DNA of 64,000 nt from the NCBI GenBank assembly GCA_011605725.1, contig JAAOZP010000004.1, positions 124,001-188,000 of the forward strand. The letters run 5' to 3'. Below are positions 52,396-59,991 of the stretch, piece by piece. This stretch comes from Nitrososphaerota archaeon. GTDB taxonomy: Archaea; Thermoproteota; EX4484-205; JAAOZP01. The translations under genes were made by a program, and so were the position numbers. Under the pieces are notes generated by a model, which did no database searches, was not told the DNA's origin, and saw only the letters and a list, made by a program, of their open reading frames with translations. How positions within the stretch are numbered: position 1 is the first letter of the stretch; each line of letters opens with the position of its first letter.

Positions 52396-53155
52396 ATTCG
52401 CCGGCGAAAGGCCTGCTTCTCCGTTCGCACCCTTCCCTCGGGCAATACTTGCAGGCGACGTACTCGTTTAACGTTGCAGCGAACACGCCGGAGACAGATT
52501 TCCTTGGAACCATCAGGCAGCTGGACGTTAGGCGGACACCTATGTTTTTCAGCGGGTTCAAGATGCTGAACAGCACTCTCTGCTGCTCGATTCCGAAAAG
52601 CCTGCCGGAGCCTGTGCCGGGCCCGAAGCCAGAAACCGGGACCCCCAGCCTGTTCTCGACGAGGCGTCTCAGCTGAACACTGGCCTTGCTCAAAGCGTAG
52701 TCTCCCACTTTTTCCAAGACGAATGCTTCAAAAACGTTTGACACCCCCAGCCTGGAGGCCTCCTCCTCGAGTCTAGACCCTATGGTGACCACGTAGAGTG
52801 CAACCTCCTGTCCCCGGGTCAGAACATCCCCGAGCACGATGCTTTTCAAAGTGTGACCACTCTCCAAGGTAACCTCGTCACCCTCTATGCTCACAACCCT
52901 GGTGAACGCGTATACTGCTCTGGGCTCTATAAGGCTACGGCACTTATCCACGAGCGATTCCATCCCTCCCACCCTGTCCCTAAGCCTTCCTACCAGTATG
53001 CCCCTTAGAACCTCCTCCGTCACGATTTCGACAGCAATAGGGTTAACGACCTCTATAGACAGAGGGTTGTTCCGCCGGCTGCGCATATCTCGCTCCGGAT
53101 CGGGTGCTAGATAAAGTTTTGCGGCACATGAAGCATTAGCCTCCCCATCTTCCAC
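52364..53155 (-). CDS. vitamin-B12-dependent methionine synthase activation-domain protein
   Basis: A 263-residue protein corresponding to the stand-alone reactivation (activation) domain of MetH. SGHTLKSIVLGDVL, LYVVTIGSRLEEE, GFGPGTGSGRLFGIEQQR and the C-terminal CKYCPREGCERR are in place. In anaerobes such proteins lie with corrinoid-dependent methyltransferases and help reactivate oxidised cobalt. It is 3.8 kb from the UroD-like gene; no corrinoid protein is seen in the window. Confidence 0.78.
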   Translation of the reverse strand: MEDGEANASCAAKLYLAPDPERDMRSRRNNPLSIEVVNPIAVEIVTEEVLRGILVGRLRDRVGGMESLVDKCRSLIEPRAVYAFTRVVSIEGDEVTLESGHTLKSIVLGDVLTRGQEVALYVVTIGSRLEEEASRLGVSNVFEAFVLEKVGDYALSKASVQLRRLVENRLGVPVSGFGPGTGSGRLFGIEQQRVLFSILNPLKNIGVRLTSSCLMVPRKSVSGVFAATLNEYVACKYCPREGCERRSRPFAGEYVPIRFRNAD

Positions 53156-53347
53156 ATACTGTTGACTGAGGCTTTCAAACGAGATCTCCTCAATTCTTAA
53201 AGAATGGTTTGGAACAGTTTACCTTAAGCCGCATCAAGCGCACTGTAGATGCGCATGCTAAACTTTTAAACAGCAGAGCACGCTCTCCCAGAAGAATAAC
53301 ACCTCTCAGAGCAATATTAAGCACAACCCGCTTAATAAACGGACGCT

Positions 53348-53357
53348 AGCGTGCGCT
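53348..53357. repeat. GC-palindrome variant AGCGTGCGCT at a remnant's 5' edge
   Basis: A near-palindromic copy of the element immediately before the first codon of the damaged radical-SAM fragment at 53359. Confidence 0.5.
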
Positions 53358-53358
53358 C

Positions 53359-53770
53359 ATGCCTCACGTTGAGATCGTCAACATAGTTATTCCGGGAGTT
53401 AACGATGACGAGGAGTGTTTAAGATGGTTGATCGAAAGGCATGTTGGGAAGCTTGGAACCTGATACGCCCCTTCACTTTACTCGTTACCATCATGAATAC
53501 AAGTTTAAACTTCTCCTAAAACCCGTGAAAACATTATAAAAAGCAAGAGAGCTAGCAGGGTCTATGGGAGTATTATTCTCCTGAATAGCGAATGTTCCGG
53601 GACACAAATATGAGAACACCTGGTGTCCTAGATGCGGAGAACTGTTAATAAAATGTTGGAGGTTCACTGTAGCAGGTAATAAGATGACTCTAGAGAGTAA
53701 ATGCCTGGATTTCGGCTTTAAGACGCCGGTAGACAAAATAAACGTTTACCAGGGTTATACTTATATATAA
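53359..53770 (+). pseudogene. radical SAM (AmmeMemoRadiSam system / PflA-like) C-terminal remnant
   Basis: The first frame reads PHVEIVNIVIPGVNDDEEC and stops at a TGA at about 53461; a shifted frame continues DTPLHFTRYHHEYKF, KARELAG, ANVPGHKYENTWCPRCGELLI and KCLDFGFKTPVD. This is the C-terminal third of the COG1180 proteins of the AMMECR1/Memo/radical-SAM system. There is at least one frameshift and two in-frame stops (a TAA after PVKTL and a TGA before IANVPG). The catalytic N-terminal CxxxCxxC part is absent. Confidence 0.85.
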
Positions 53771-53780
53771 CCTAGGTAAA
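53745..53780. promoter_or_regulatory. inverted repeat over the TATA box of the AbiE-type operon
   Basis: TTTACCAGGGTTATA (53745-53759) and TATAACCTAGGTAAA (53766-53780) form a 15-nt inverted repeat with 13 matching positions around a TATA-like core, ending at the ATG of the toxin gene. Its position over the promoter is what an autoregulatory operator for a toxin-antitoxin pair would show. Confidence 0.65.
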
Positions 53781-54430
53781 TGATACTCATGTCTCATAAA
53801 ATACCTCTCGCCAAAATATTAAAAGGCAAGCTTTTTCATGTCGCAGAGTTGCAGGATTTAATGATTATTGAGCTTTCTAAAAGCTTCGATTTCATTCTTC
53901 ATGGTGGTACCGCTGTATGGAGAATCTACGGTGGAAAAAGGTTTTCGTATGACGTAGATGTTTATCATAATAATCCGGATGAATTGGCTAGCCATTTTTC
54001 TTCAACAAGATTGTTCAAAGTGCTTAAGTCAAAAATTACACCTTCAAAAGTTCTTTATCTCAAGATAGGGAATGATGCGATCATTGAACTAGAGGCTTCT
54101 CCTACTCCCCGAAGTATTAAAGTTGTCGAAGCAAATTTTTGGCTTGTAGACGGGAGTAGCATGGTTGTGGTTACTCTCCCGCCTGAAAGCCTTTTGAGAG
54201 AGAAAGTGAACGCATTTGTAAACCGTAGGTCTGCTAAAGACCTGTACGACATATTCTATTTACTAGATTTATGTGACAAGAGTAAGATTGTTAAAGACGT
54301 AGAGAAAATAATTCCTCTCTTGAGAACTGAACCTAAGGATTTCGCAGGATTACCGGAGTTAATCCTAGTAGGTAAGTCTCCAAGTTTTGAGACGATTGTG
54401 AGGAAGGTGGAAACTTATGCCACGGGTTAA
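53780..54430 (+). CDS. AbiEii-type nucleotidyltransferase toxin
   Basis: A 216-residue minimal nucleotidyltransferase of the AbiEii/AbiGii toxin family. FILHGGTAVWRIYGGKRFSYDVD (in part) has the G-G-T and D-x-D motifs that bind nucleotide and metal, and PPESLLREKVNAFVNRRSAKDLYDIF (in part) carries the family's K...R-x-x-K-D-x-x-D block. In bacteria AbiEii blocks growth, probably by modifying RNA, and AbiEi represses and neutralises. ATG 53780 or 53789 may start it. It overlaps the antitoxin-like gene by 14 nt. Confidence 0.88.
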   Translation: MILMSHKIPLAKILKGKLFHVAELQDLMIIELSKSFDFILHGGTAVWRIYGGKRFSYDVDVYHNNPDELASHFSSTRLFKVLKSKITPSKVLYLKIGNDAIIELEASPTPRSIKVVEANFWLVDGSSMVVVTLPPESLLREKVNAFVNRRSAKDLYDIFYLLDLCDKSKIVKDVEKIIPLLRTEPKDFAGLPELILVGKSPSFETIVRKVETYATG

Positions 54431-55022
54431 GTATGATTCCTTTCTTAAAAAGCTTCAGACGACCAGCATGTTTACTTTTAAGACTGTTGAAAGCAAAGTT
54501 GGAAAAAGTTATGCAAAGGTATTGCTGCATAACTTAAAGAAAAAGGGGTTAGTGATAGAGTTGGTTAAAGGAGTGTATACTTTTAAAAAATCTCCGTACA
54601 TGTTTGCCAAAGCTATTCCCAAGTCCTATGTAGGCTTAGGAAGCGCTGCTTTTCTACATGGTCTTTGGGAACAAGTATCTAGGATCACAATTCTTTCTCC
54701 TTATGCTTCTCTGAAAGCCAGAGTAGGCGAGAGAGAAATCTCCGGCTTTAAAGTTGTTTTAAGGAAGATTTCTGAAAAAATGTTCTTCGGATACGAGCTC
54801 AAATACATGGAAGAAATAGGAGAATGGATAAGGGTTTCTGACCCTGAGAAAACGCTCATAGACCTTGTCTACTTCAACTACCCATTTAAAAAAGAGATAG
54901 TTCCTAAGCTCTTAGAGATTGTTGACAATGGGAAAGTCATGGAATACATGAGAGTGATGAAGCTGAGAAGGGTTAGAGGGTGGGTGAAAATTCTAAGAGA
55001 AATAAAGCCATACTTAAACTAG
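54417..55022 (+). CDS. AbiEi-type antitoxin/transcriptional repressor
   Basis: A 201-residue partner of the toxin gene. Residues ~8-60 form a winged-helix (MFTFKTVESKVGKSYAKVLLHNLKK, in part), followed by the AbiEi-type dimer/effector domain (SYVGLGSAAFLHGLW, then DPEKTLIDLVYFNYP). In the bacterial system the antitoxin binds an inverted repeat at the promoter, consistent with the operator at 53745-53780. The order here is toxin first, reversed from the usual AbiEi-AbiEii order. Confidence 0.82.
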   Translation: MPRVKYDSFLKKLQTTSMFTFKTVESKVGKSYAKVLLHNLKKKGLVIELVKGVYTFKKSPYMFAKAIPKSYVGLGSAAFLHGLWEQVSRITILSPYASLKARVGEREISGFKVVLRKISEKMFFGYELKYMEEIGEWIRVSDPEKTLIDLVYFNYPFKKEIVPKLLEIVDNGKVMEYMRVMKLRRVRGWVKILREIKPYLN

Positions 55023-55045
55023 TTTGAAAAACACGATAAATATTT

Positions 55046-55196
55046 TCATTCAGGCTCTTCGCTTAAAAAGGGATTCGTTCTTTTCTCCTTGCCGATGCTT
55101 GAAAAAGGTCCGTGACCAGCGTAACCGAAGTATCATCAGCCTATTCCTTATGTAGGGGACTATTTCTTCGAAAGATCCCCGAGAAGGTCGGTAGCG
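55046..55196 (-). pseudogene. metallo-beta-lactamase-fold hydrolase, C-terminal remnant
   Basis: Reading leftward from the GC element at 55193, one frame gives GSFEEIVPYIRNRLMIL and, after a shift, another gives GHGPFSSIGKEKRTNPFLSE and TGA at 55046. Both parts match the end of glyoxalase II-like MBL hydrolases (TDLPGGSYEEL, then YPGHGPxTTIGxEKxxNPF). At least two frameshifts are needed, and the metal-binding N-terminal HxHxDH part is missing. The break at the 5' edge is the GC palindrome. Confidence 0.75.
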
Positions 55197-55202
55197 CGCG
55201 CT
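55193..55202. repeat. GC-alternating palindrome AGCGCGCGCT at the MBL remnant edge
   Basis: A perfect 10-nt core. The MBL remnant begins at it on the left; to the right, 76 nt on, lies the AEC transporter gene. Confidence 0.7.
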
Positions 55203-55277
55203 GCTTTTAATCAACAAATCTTCAAGGACATCAGTTTTTATAAAGCCTTAATAGACTGCTTAAACGCTTGGAAAAAG

Positions 55278-56195
55278 TTGACAAGCCTGGTTGAAACAGT
55301 GCTAGAAATAGTCGTCTCCATTTCCCTAGGGATAGTTCTAAAGCGGCTCTATATTCTCAATGAGTCTATCGGCAGAAAATTGCTGTCACTATCCCTAAAC
55401 ATTCTCCTCCCCCTTATAGTGTTCCACTCCTTTGTGACCGTCAAAATATCTATGAATGAGGCTCTTCTGCCGGTGGTCGGGCTTCTCATAAACCTCTCGC
55501 TCTTAGCCATTGCATATTTAGTGCTGGAGAGTATTGAAATGAGTAATGCTCGAAAAGGAGCTTTCCTACTTGCATGCAGCACTCTGAACATCGGCATAAT
55601 TGGATTGCCTTTCATAAGCCTATTCTTTAATACGGAGGGTGTTGCAACCGCTTCTCTAATAGATATAGGTAACTCCATATACGTTTTCGCCATCGCCTTC
55701 CTAGTCGCCTCACGCTTCAATCCCTCGAAGAGCGAAAGATCTCTGAAAAGCAGCGTTAAAAACCTGTTAGCACAGCCATACATCTTATCTATAATAGCTG
55801 GATCGATTGCCAACCTATTAAGATTAGATTTGCCCCCGCAAGCCAACGAATTAATAACTTTTATATCATTGGTTAACGCTGTAATGATGCTTATTGCAGC
55901 AGGGGTTTTCACCAGGCTTCCAAGGAGAAGCCTTTTACGGGAAATATTCTTATCAATATTTGTAAAAATATTGATTGGAAGCCTAATAGGCTTCGCTTTT
56001 GCAATCTTGCTTCAACTTACTCCGCAAGCAACGGGAGTCATGATAATCGTTGCTTCTCTACCCCCTGCCTTCATGACTCTTGTACATGCTAGTGCTGAAA
56101 ATCTCGACTTAGAGTTTGCCAGCACATTGTTGGGCTCAATGCTCGCCATAGGCATTCCTGTAATAGTTTTCTATGGCTTATTCTTCTCACTCTAA
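55278..56195 (+). CDS. AEC-family (auxin efflux carrier-like) transporter
   Basis: A 305-residue membrane protein with about ten transmembrane helices in two similar halves. The pattern LLSLSLNILLPLIVF, FLLACSTLNIGIIGLPFIS (discontinuous helix with Asn/Gly), PPAFMTLVHA and the terminal helix resemble AEC permeases, which export or import organic acids. TTG 55278 is the likely start. Its TAA overlaps the first base of the AGCGCACGCT variant at 56195. Confidence 0.88.
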   Translation: MTSLVETVLEIVVSISLGIVLKRLYILNESIGRKLLSLSLNILLPLIVFHSFVTVKISMNEALLPVVGLLINLSLLAIAYLVLESIEMSNARKGAFLLACSTLNIGIIGLPFISLFFNTEGVATASLIDIGNSIYVFAIAFLVASRFNPSKSERSLKSSVKNLLAQPYILSIIAGSIANLLRLDLPPQANELITFISLVNAVMMLIAAGVFTRLPRRSLLREIFLSIFVKILIGSLIGFAFAILLQLTPQATGVMIIVASLPPAFMTLVHASAENLDLEFASTLLGSMLAIGIPVIVFYGLFFSL

Positions 56196-56204
56196 GCGCA
56201 CGCT
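56195..56204. repeat. GC-palindrome variant AGCGCACGCT at the AEC gene stop
   Basis: One base differs from the AGCGCGCGCT core. It overlaps the TAA of the AEC transporter gene; an open tail of unknown identity starts within it. Confidence 0.5.
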
Positions 56205-56604
56205 ATCTGCAACATTAGACACTATGAGGACAAGCCGGTTCAGCAGCAGTGGAAGGCCGAGTCAAAAACGTTCTTAAGGCTTTTTATAAATCTTGAAGGC
56301 AGGGTTCTTAACTGAAGCTGGAATTGGAATCCGCCCGATTCCTAACCATCATAAGTTTTAGCGCGAGCCAACATATAATTATTCACGCTTCTGAGTAAAA
56401 ATTTTCCGCATTTCCAAAATACTATATGGGTGCTTAAAAATACTTGATTAGCACGTGCTTTCGGCTGGGTGAGATAATAATCGTGTCTTTCAATCTTTCC
56501 TTTGGATTGACCTCAAGATGGATAAGCGCGCGCCGTCTTTCAGATTTCCTTGTTGAACCTTCTTTTGAAAGAGTTAAGTATCAGTACAGGTGTTAAGTAA
56601 TTGT
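56199..56604 (+). other. intergenic stretch with two short gene-tail remnants
   Basis: From the AGCGCACGCT element a start-less plus frame reads AICNIRHYEDKPVQQQWKAE then RLFINLEGRVLN and stops near 56319. From AGCGCGCGCC (56525-56534) another reads RRLSDFLVEPSFERVKYQYR and stops at 56596. Both look like C-terminal tails of real proteins of unknown identity. A further variant, AGCGCGAGC, lies at 56360. Between them the DNA is AT-rich with no other gene that I see. Confidence 0.35.
56525..56534. repeat. GC element AGCGCGCGCC before a short open tail
   Basis: A copy at the left edge of a 20-residue open tail that ends before the isomerase-like gene. Confidence 0.5.
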
Positions 56605-57888
56605 ATGGGGTGTAAAAAGCCATCTTTGAGAGTTCTTCCAGTCATAGTGTGTAGGGAGGAACAGGTTAGAGATATAGATTTTCAGAAAGGGATGGAGGAG
56701 CTGAGGAAGAATATTTCAACCGAGGTTCGAATTTTGAAGGAGTGTATTATCAACGGTGAAAAGGATCTTGTTAAGCTTGAAGAACGTGTTTCTGAAGCCG
56801 ATGTTATTCTCCTTCTTAAACCAGGATTAGGACTAGGAAGCTGTGTTGTCAAAATCGTTGAATCCAACCTTCCCGTGATTCTCTTCAACAAGGAGGGTTC
56901 GGTTTGGACTCCACTCGACGCTTTGGAATATGTTTATCCCAGAAACAATGTTTGGGTTGCTGCGGACTACGAGGACTTAGATTTTCGGCTGAAAATCTTA
57001 GAAGCAAGGAAAAACATAGGCAGTACGAAGCTGCTTGTTTTAAACGCGGATTATCCCCACTGGGAAAGATGGCTCATGCGCGTCCCCGGGGGATTAAACA
57101 CGATTAGGGAGAGGTTTGGAATAGAGGTTGAGTATGTTCGGAGCGAGGAAGTCGTGGAGAGGTGGCGTGGGGTCGAGGAGGAAAAAGTAAAGAAGGTTGC
57201 CGAGGAATGGATAGGGAATGCTGAGAAAATAATTGAGCCCTCGAGAAGCGATGTTGAGAAAGTTTCCAGACTGTATCTGGTGATGAAGGATCTTCTACGT
57301 GAAAAAGGTGCTCAAGGATTAACGATGGCTTACGGCGAAGATCCTTTACCTGTTCCCTGTTTCGCATACGTCAAGCTTAGGGATGAGGGTGTTCCAGCTG
57401 CGTGCGAGGCGGATATCATCTCGCTCATCACAATGGTTATTTTGCATTATGTTACGGGTAAACCCAGCTTCATGGGGAACTTAAGACATGTTGATCAGAA
57501 CAATAACACGCTCATGATTAGTCATTGCGTCGCGCCGACTAAGATGGCTGGCTATGATGAGCCAGCGCTTCCCTATGTTTTAAGAAGTCAGCACTGGGGT
57601 CCGCCGGCTGGCGTTTTAAGCGCCTTCGTCCCGATGAACACCAGCCAAGAAGTTACAGTCTGCCGCCTGGACGGTGAGTTGAAGAGTATGCTGATTACAA
57701 GAGGAGTTATTGAAGAATGCAGGGATCTAGAGGAGTATTGTCGCAACACGGTTCGCATAAAGGTCAGTAACGTTAAGAAGCTCATCCATAGCACATCGGG
57801 AAACCATCATGTCATGGTTTACGGCGATCATAGGGAAGAAATAAGGGAACTGAATAAATTGTTCGGAGTCGCTACAATTGAAGTATGA
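56605..57888 (+). CDS. L-fucose/L-arabinose isomerase-like protein
   Basis: A 428-residue protein (432 if GTG 56590 is used) of the fucose-isomerase-like fold. The N-terminal half is alpha/beta; the C-terminal half has CEADIISLITMVILHYVTGK, SFMGNLRHVDQNNNTLMISH and TSGNHHVMVYGDH with Glu, His and His at the family's metal-ligand positions. The exact sugar is unknown. I choose ATG 56605 because the region before it belongs to a remnant frame ending at 56596. Confidence 0.78.
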   Translation: MGCKKPSLRVLPVIVCREEQVRDIDFQKGMEELRKNISTEVRILKECIINGEKDLVKLEERVSEADVILLLKPGLGLGSCVVKIVESNLPVILFNKEGSVWTPLDALEYVYPRNNVWVAADYEDLDFRLKILEARKNIGSTKLLVLNADYPHWERWLMRVPGGLNTIRERFGIEVEYVRSEEVVERWRGVEEEKVKKVAEEWIGNAEKIIEPSRSDVEKVSRLYLVMKDLLREKGAQGLTMAYGEDPLPVPCFAYVKLRDEGVPAACEADIISLITMVILHYVTGKPSFMGNLRHVDQNNNTLMISHCVAPTKMAGYDEPALPYVLRSQHWGPPAGVLSAFVPMNTSQEVTVCRLDGELKSMLITRGVIEECRDLEEYCRNTVRIKVSNVKKLIHSTSGNHHVMVYGDHREEIRELNKLFGVATIEV

Positions 57889-58194
57889 AGTGATGTCGAA
57901 ACAGGTGTAAGGAGAAGGGTCTCGGCAATCTTTCAGCTGATAGAGACACGGCTCTCCATAGCTTCATGAAGCTTGGTTTCTGGTCTAAGCACCCTTGTTC
58001 CCTGCGAGAGAATATGGAAGAAGCAGTTAAGGGCGATTTGGTCAACGATGCTGAAACGGGGAAGAGGTTTAACAGGATGCGGAAACGATACTTAAAAGTT
58101 GAGAAGCAATGTTTTCCAACTTTAGGCATGACAAGTTTAGCGCGCGCTGACTCCAGATTTAAAAGCTTTAACTTTCCATCAGGAGTTTAGAAGC
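57889..58194. other. intergenic stretch with a GC palindrome
   Basis: This 306-nt gap contains AGCGCGCGCT at 58139-58148. A 74-codon frame from 57966 crosses it but has a biased, unconvincing composition; I cannot support a gene. The stretch up to 58138 could be a decayed gene. The last 45 nt contain the promoter region of the oxidoreductase gene (TTTAAAAGC). Confidence 0.35.
58139..58148. repeat. GC-alternating palindrome AGCGCGCGCT
   Basis: A perfect core preceded by TTT, 47 nt before the oxidoreductase ATG. Confidence 0.65.
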
Positions 58195-59319
58195 ATGAGT
58201 CCACTTGGGAAGGTGCATGTAGGAGTAGTAGGCGGAGGCTTCGGGTCTGTTTTCAAGTGGCATAGTCATCCGAATTGCATTGTGGAAGCAGTATGCGACC
58301 CTGTTCCTGAAAAACGTAAGCGTTTAATGCAGGTTTACAATTGTGAAAAGTCGTATGAGAATCTTGAGGAGCTTTTGCAGGACCGGAGGGTTGAAGCGGT
58401 CGCCCTCTTCACTCCCGCGCCCCTTCACGCTGAGCATGCTGTCGAGTGTTTGAAATCTGGGAAACACGTCTTATGCGCGGTTCCAGCCTGCATGACGCTG
58501 GAGGAGGCAAGTATGCTTCTCGAGACTGTTAGGGAGACAGGTTTGAACTACATGATGGCTGAGACTAGCTGGTATCATCAGGCAGTAATCTCGGCGAGAA
58601 AATGGTTTAAAGAGGGAAGGTTTGGCAGAATATTCTACACGGAGGCTGAATACTATCATCCAGGATTAGCGTCGCTATTCTTTGACAATAATGGCAATAA
58701 GACTTGGCGCTACGGGTTCCCCCCTATGCTTTACCCTACGCACTGCACTGCATACCTAGTTGGAGTTACTGGAGAGAAGATGGTTAGGGTTTCCTGCGTA
58801 GGATGGGGAGACGATTCTCCAATTCTCAAGAATAATGCTTACAACAATCCTTTCTGGAACGAGACCGCGTTTTTCATAACAGATAAGGGTAATGCCTTCA
58901 GGGTGGCCGTCTACTGGAACGCTCCCGTCGGCCCTTGTGAAAGAGGACAGTGGATTGGAGAGAAAATGAGTTTCTTCGAGCCTCACCCTAATGGCACTAA
59001 ACATATTGTCTGGAAGGCTGGAAGCAGCCCTTTAGACTTGCCGCAGATGGTAAGCTATGAACAGGCAGAATGGTGGAGGACAGATATTCTTCCAGAGTCT
59101 TTGCGTCATCCGAGTGGACACGATAATTCTCATAACTTCATAATTCATGAGTTCATTCAGTCCATTGTCGAGAAGCGTTCTCCAGCTGTCGGAGTCTACG
59201 AGGCTCTGGCCATGACTATTCCAGGCATAATTGCTCACCAATCGGCCTTAAGAGGAGGAGAACAGATGAGGATCCCAAGGCTTGAGCCTGGGAGCGCGCG
59301 CTTTCACGCCAGTTTCTAA
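58195..59319 (+). CDS. Gfo/Idh/MocA-family oxidoreductase
   Basis: A 374-residue NAD(P)-dependent sugar oxidoreductase. VGVVGGGFGSVFKWHSHP begins the Rossmann fold, FTPAPLHAEHAVECLKSGKHV follows, with the AVPAC segment in the place of the usual EKP motif (C replaces K), and the C-terminal alpha/beta domain has HDNSHNFIIHEFI. Loss of the catalytic lysine position suggests altered chemistry. The last six residues lie beyond an AGCGCGCGCT element (59293-59302), so the original C terminus may have been cut and extended. Confidence 0.82.
   Translation: MSPLGKVHVGVVGGGFGSVFKWHSHPNCIVEAVCDPVPEKRKRLMQVYNCEKSYENLEELLQDRRVEAVALFTPAPLHAEHAVECLKSGKHVLCAVPACMTLEEASMLLETVRETGLNYMMAETSWYHQAVISARKWFKEGRFGRIFYTEAEYYHPGLASLFFDNNGNKTWRYGFPPMLYPTHCTAYLVGVTGEKMVRVSCVGWGDDSPILKNNAYNNPFWNETAFFITDKGNAFRVAVYWNAPVGPCERGQWIGEKMSFFEPHPNGTKHIVWKAGSSPLDLPQMVSYEQAEWWRTDILPESLRHPSGHDNSHNFIIHEFIQSIVEKRSPAVGVYEALAMTIPGIIAHQSALRGGEQMRIPRLEPGSARFHASF
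59293..59302. repeat. GC-alternating palindrome AGCGCGCGCT inside the 3' end of an oxidoreductase gene
   Basis: A perfect 10-nt core within the last codons (PGSAR) of the oxidoreductase frame; one of few copies that lies in coding DNA. Confidence 0.6.
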
Positions 59320-59384
59320 ATCGCTTTCGATTAGAACAAATTTTAAATTCTCCAGGGTTCTAAATCTTCGAGTGCTAGGGTTCA

Positions 59385-59825
59385 ATGGTTGAAGTATTCA
59401 AAATGAGGCTTGAGGATACAGCCTAGTCAACTTTACATTAGTTTCGAAAAGCTTTGCCACGTGACGAAAAGGTTTAACCCTAGTGATTTGGGGTCGATTG
59501 AGCCCATACCTATCAAGAAGCTTTGGAACGATATCATATTTGTTGACGGTCATACTAGGGCTTTCCCCGCCTACGTATGCGGGGTCAAGTCCCTGTTTAC
59601 TGGGAGAATGAAGAGCCCGACTGGAAGCTTACGAGATATGCGTAGAATGGTGCGAGGAAAGCGGGGATCCACAGGATTTCCGACCTGGAAAACAGGGTTG
59701 TGTCTCAAAAGGATTATGAGACACTGTGGTATAAGCGTTGTGAAGATATGCAGCGAGACCTGGAGAAAAGGAGATTGCAGGGGCTCGGCGAAAAACAGGC
59801 TTCGCGTTTTAAACCAGCAGATTAA
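59385..59825 (+). pseudogene. ParB-like nuclease-domain protein, frameshifted
   Basis: Pieces in three frames together form a recognisable ParB-like (DUF/ParBc) protein: MVEVFKMRLED in the first frame; QPSQLYISFEKLCHVTKRFN, IEPIPIKKLWNDIIFVDGHT and RAFPAYVCGV in the second; WENEEPDWKLTRYA, then (after a TAG) GIHRISDLENRVVSQKDYET and LWYKRCEDMQRDLEKRRLQG in the third, ending TAA 59825. DGHTRAF is the conserved ParB motif. At least two frameshifts and one in-frame stop (TAG after RYA) show it is a pseudogene. Confidence 0.85.
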
Positions 59826-59991
59826 TTTCTCATGGAATAGGCGCGAGTAGGATCCTCCGGCCAGAGAACAAGGAGTGGAATCCGGATAGGCTTTTAGATC
59901 CTGTGTTTGAACCCAATCTTCCCCTTCTGTCTTTCTCGTCTGATGCTTTTAAGATTTCCACCGCTTAGGCTAGCCGAAGCTTCAAGCATGA
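59826..59991 (+). other. short gap with an open tail
   Basis: One plus-strand frame reads GIGASRILRPENKEWNPDRL then a further 25 residues to TAG near 59969, without a start; it may be the end of a lost gene. GGCGCGAG at 59841 is a degenerate GC element. Nothing else was recognised. Confidence 0.25.

Noticed and set aside
57966-58190. 74-codon open frame in the gap before the Gfo/Idh/MocA gene
   Set aside because: It runs through a GC element and promoter region, and no recognisable motif is seen.
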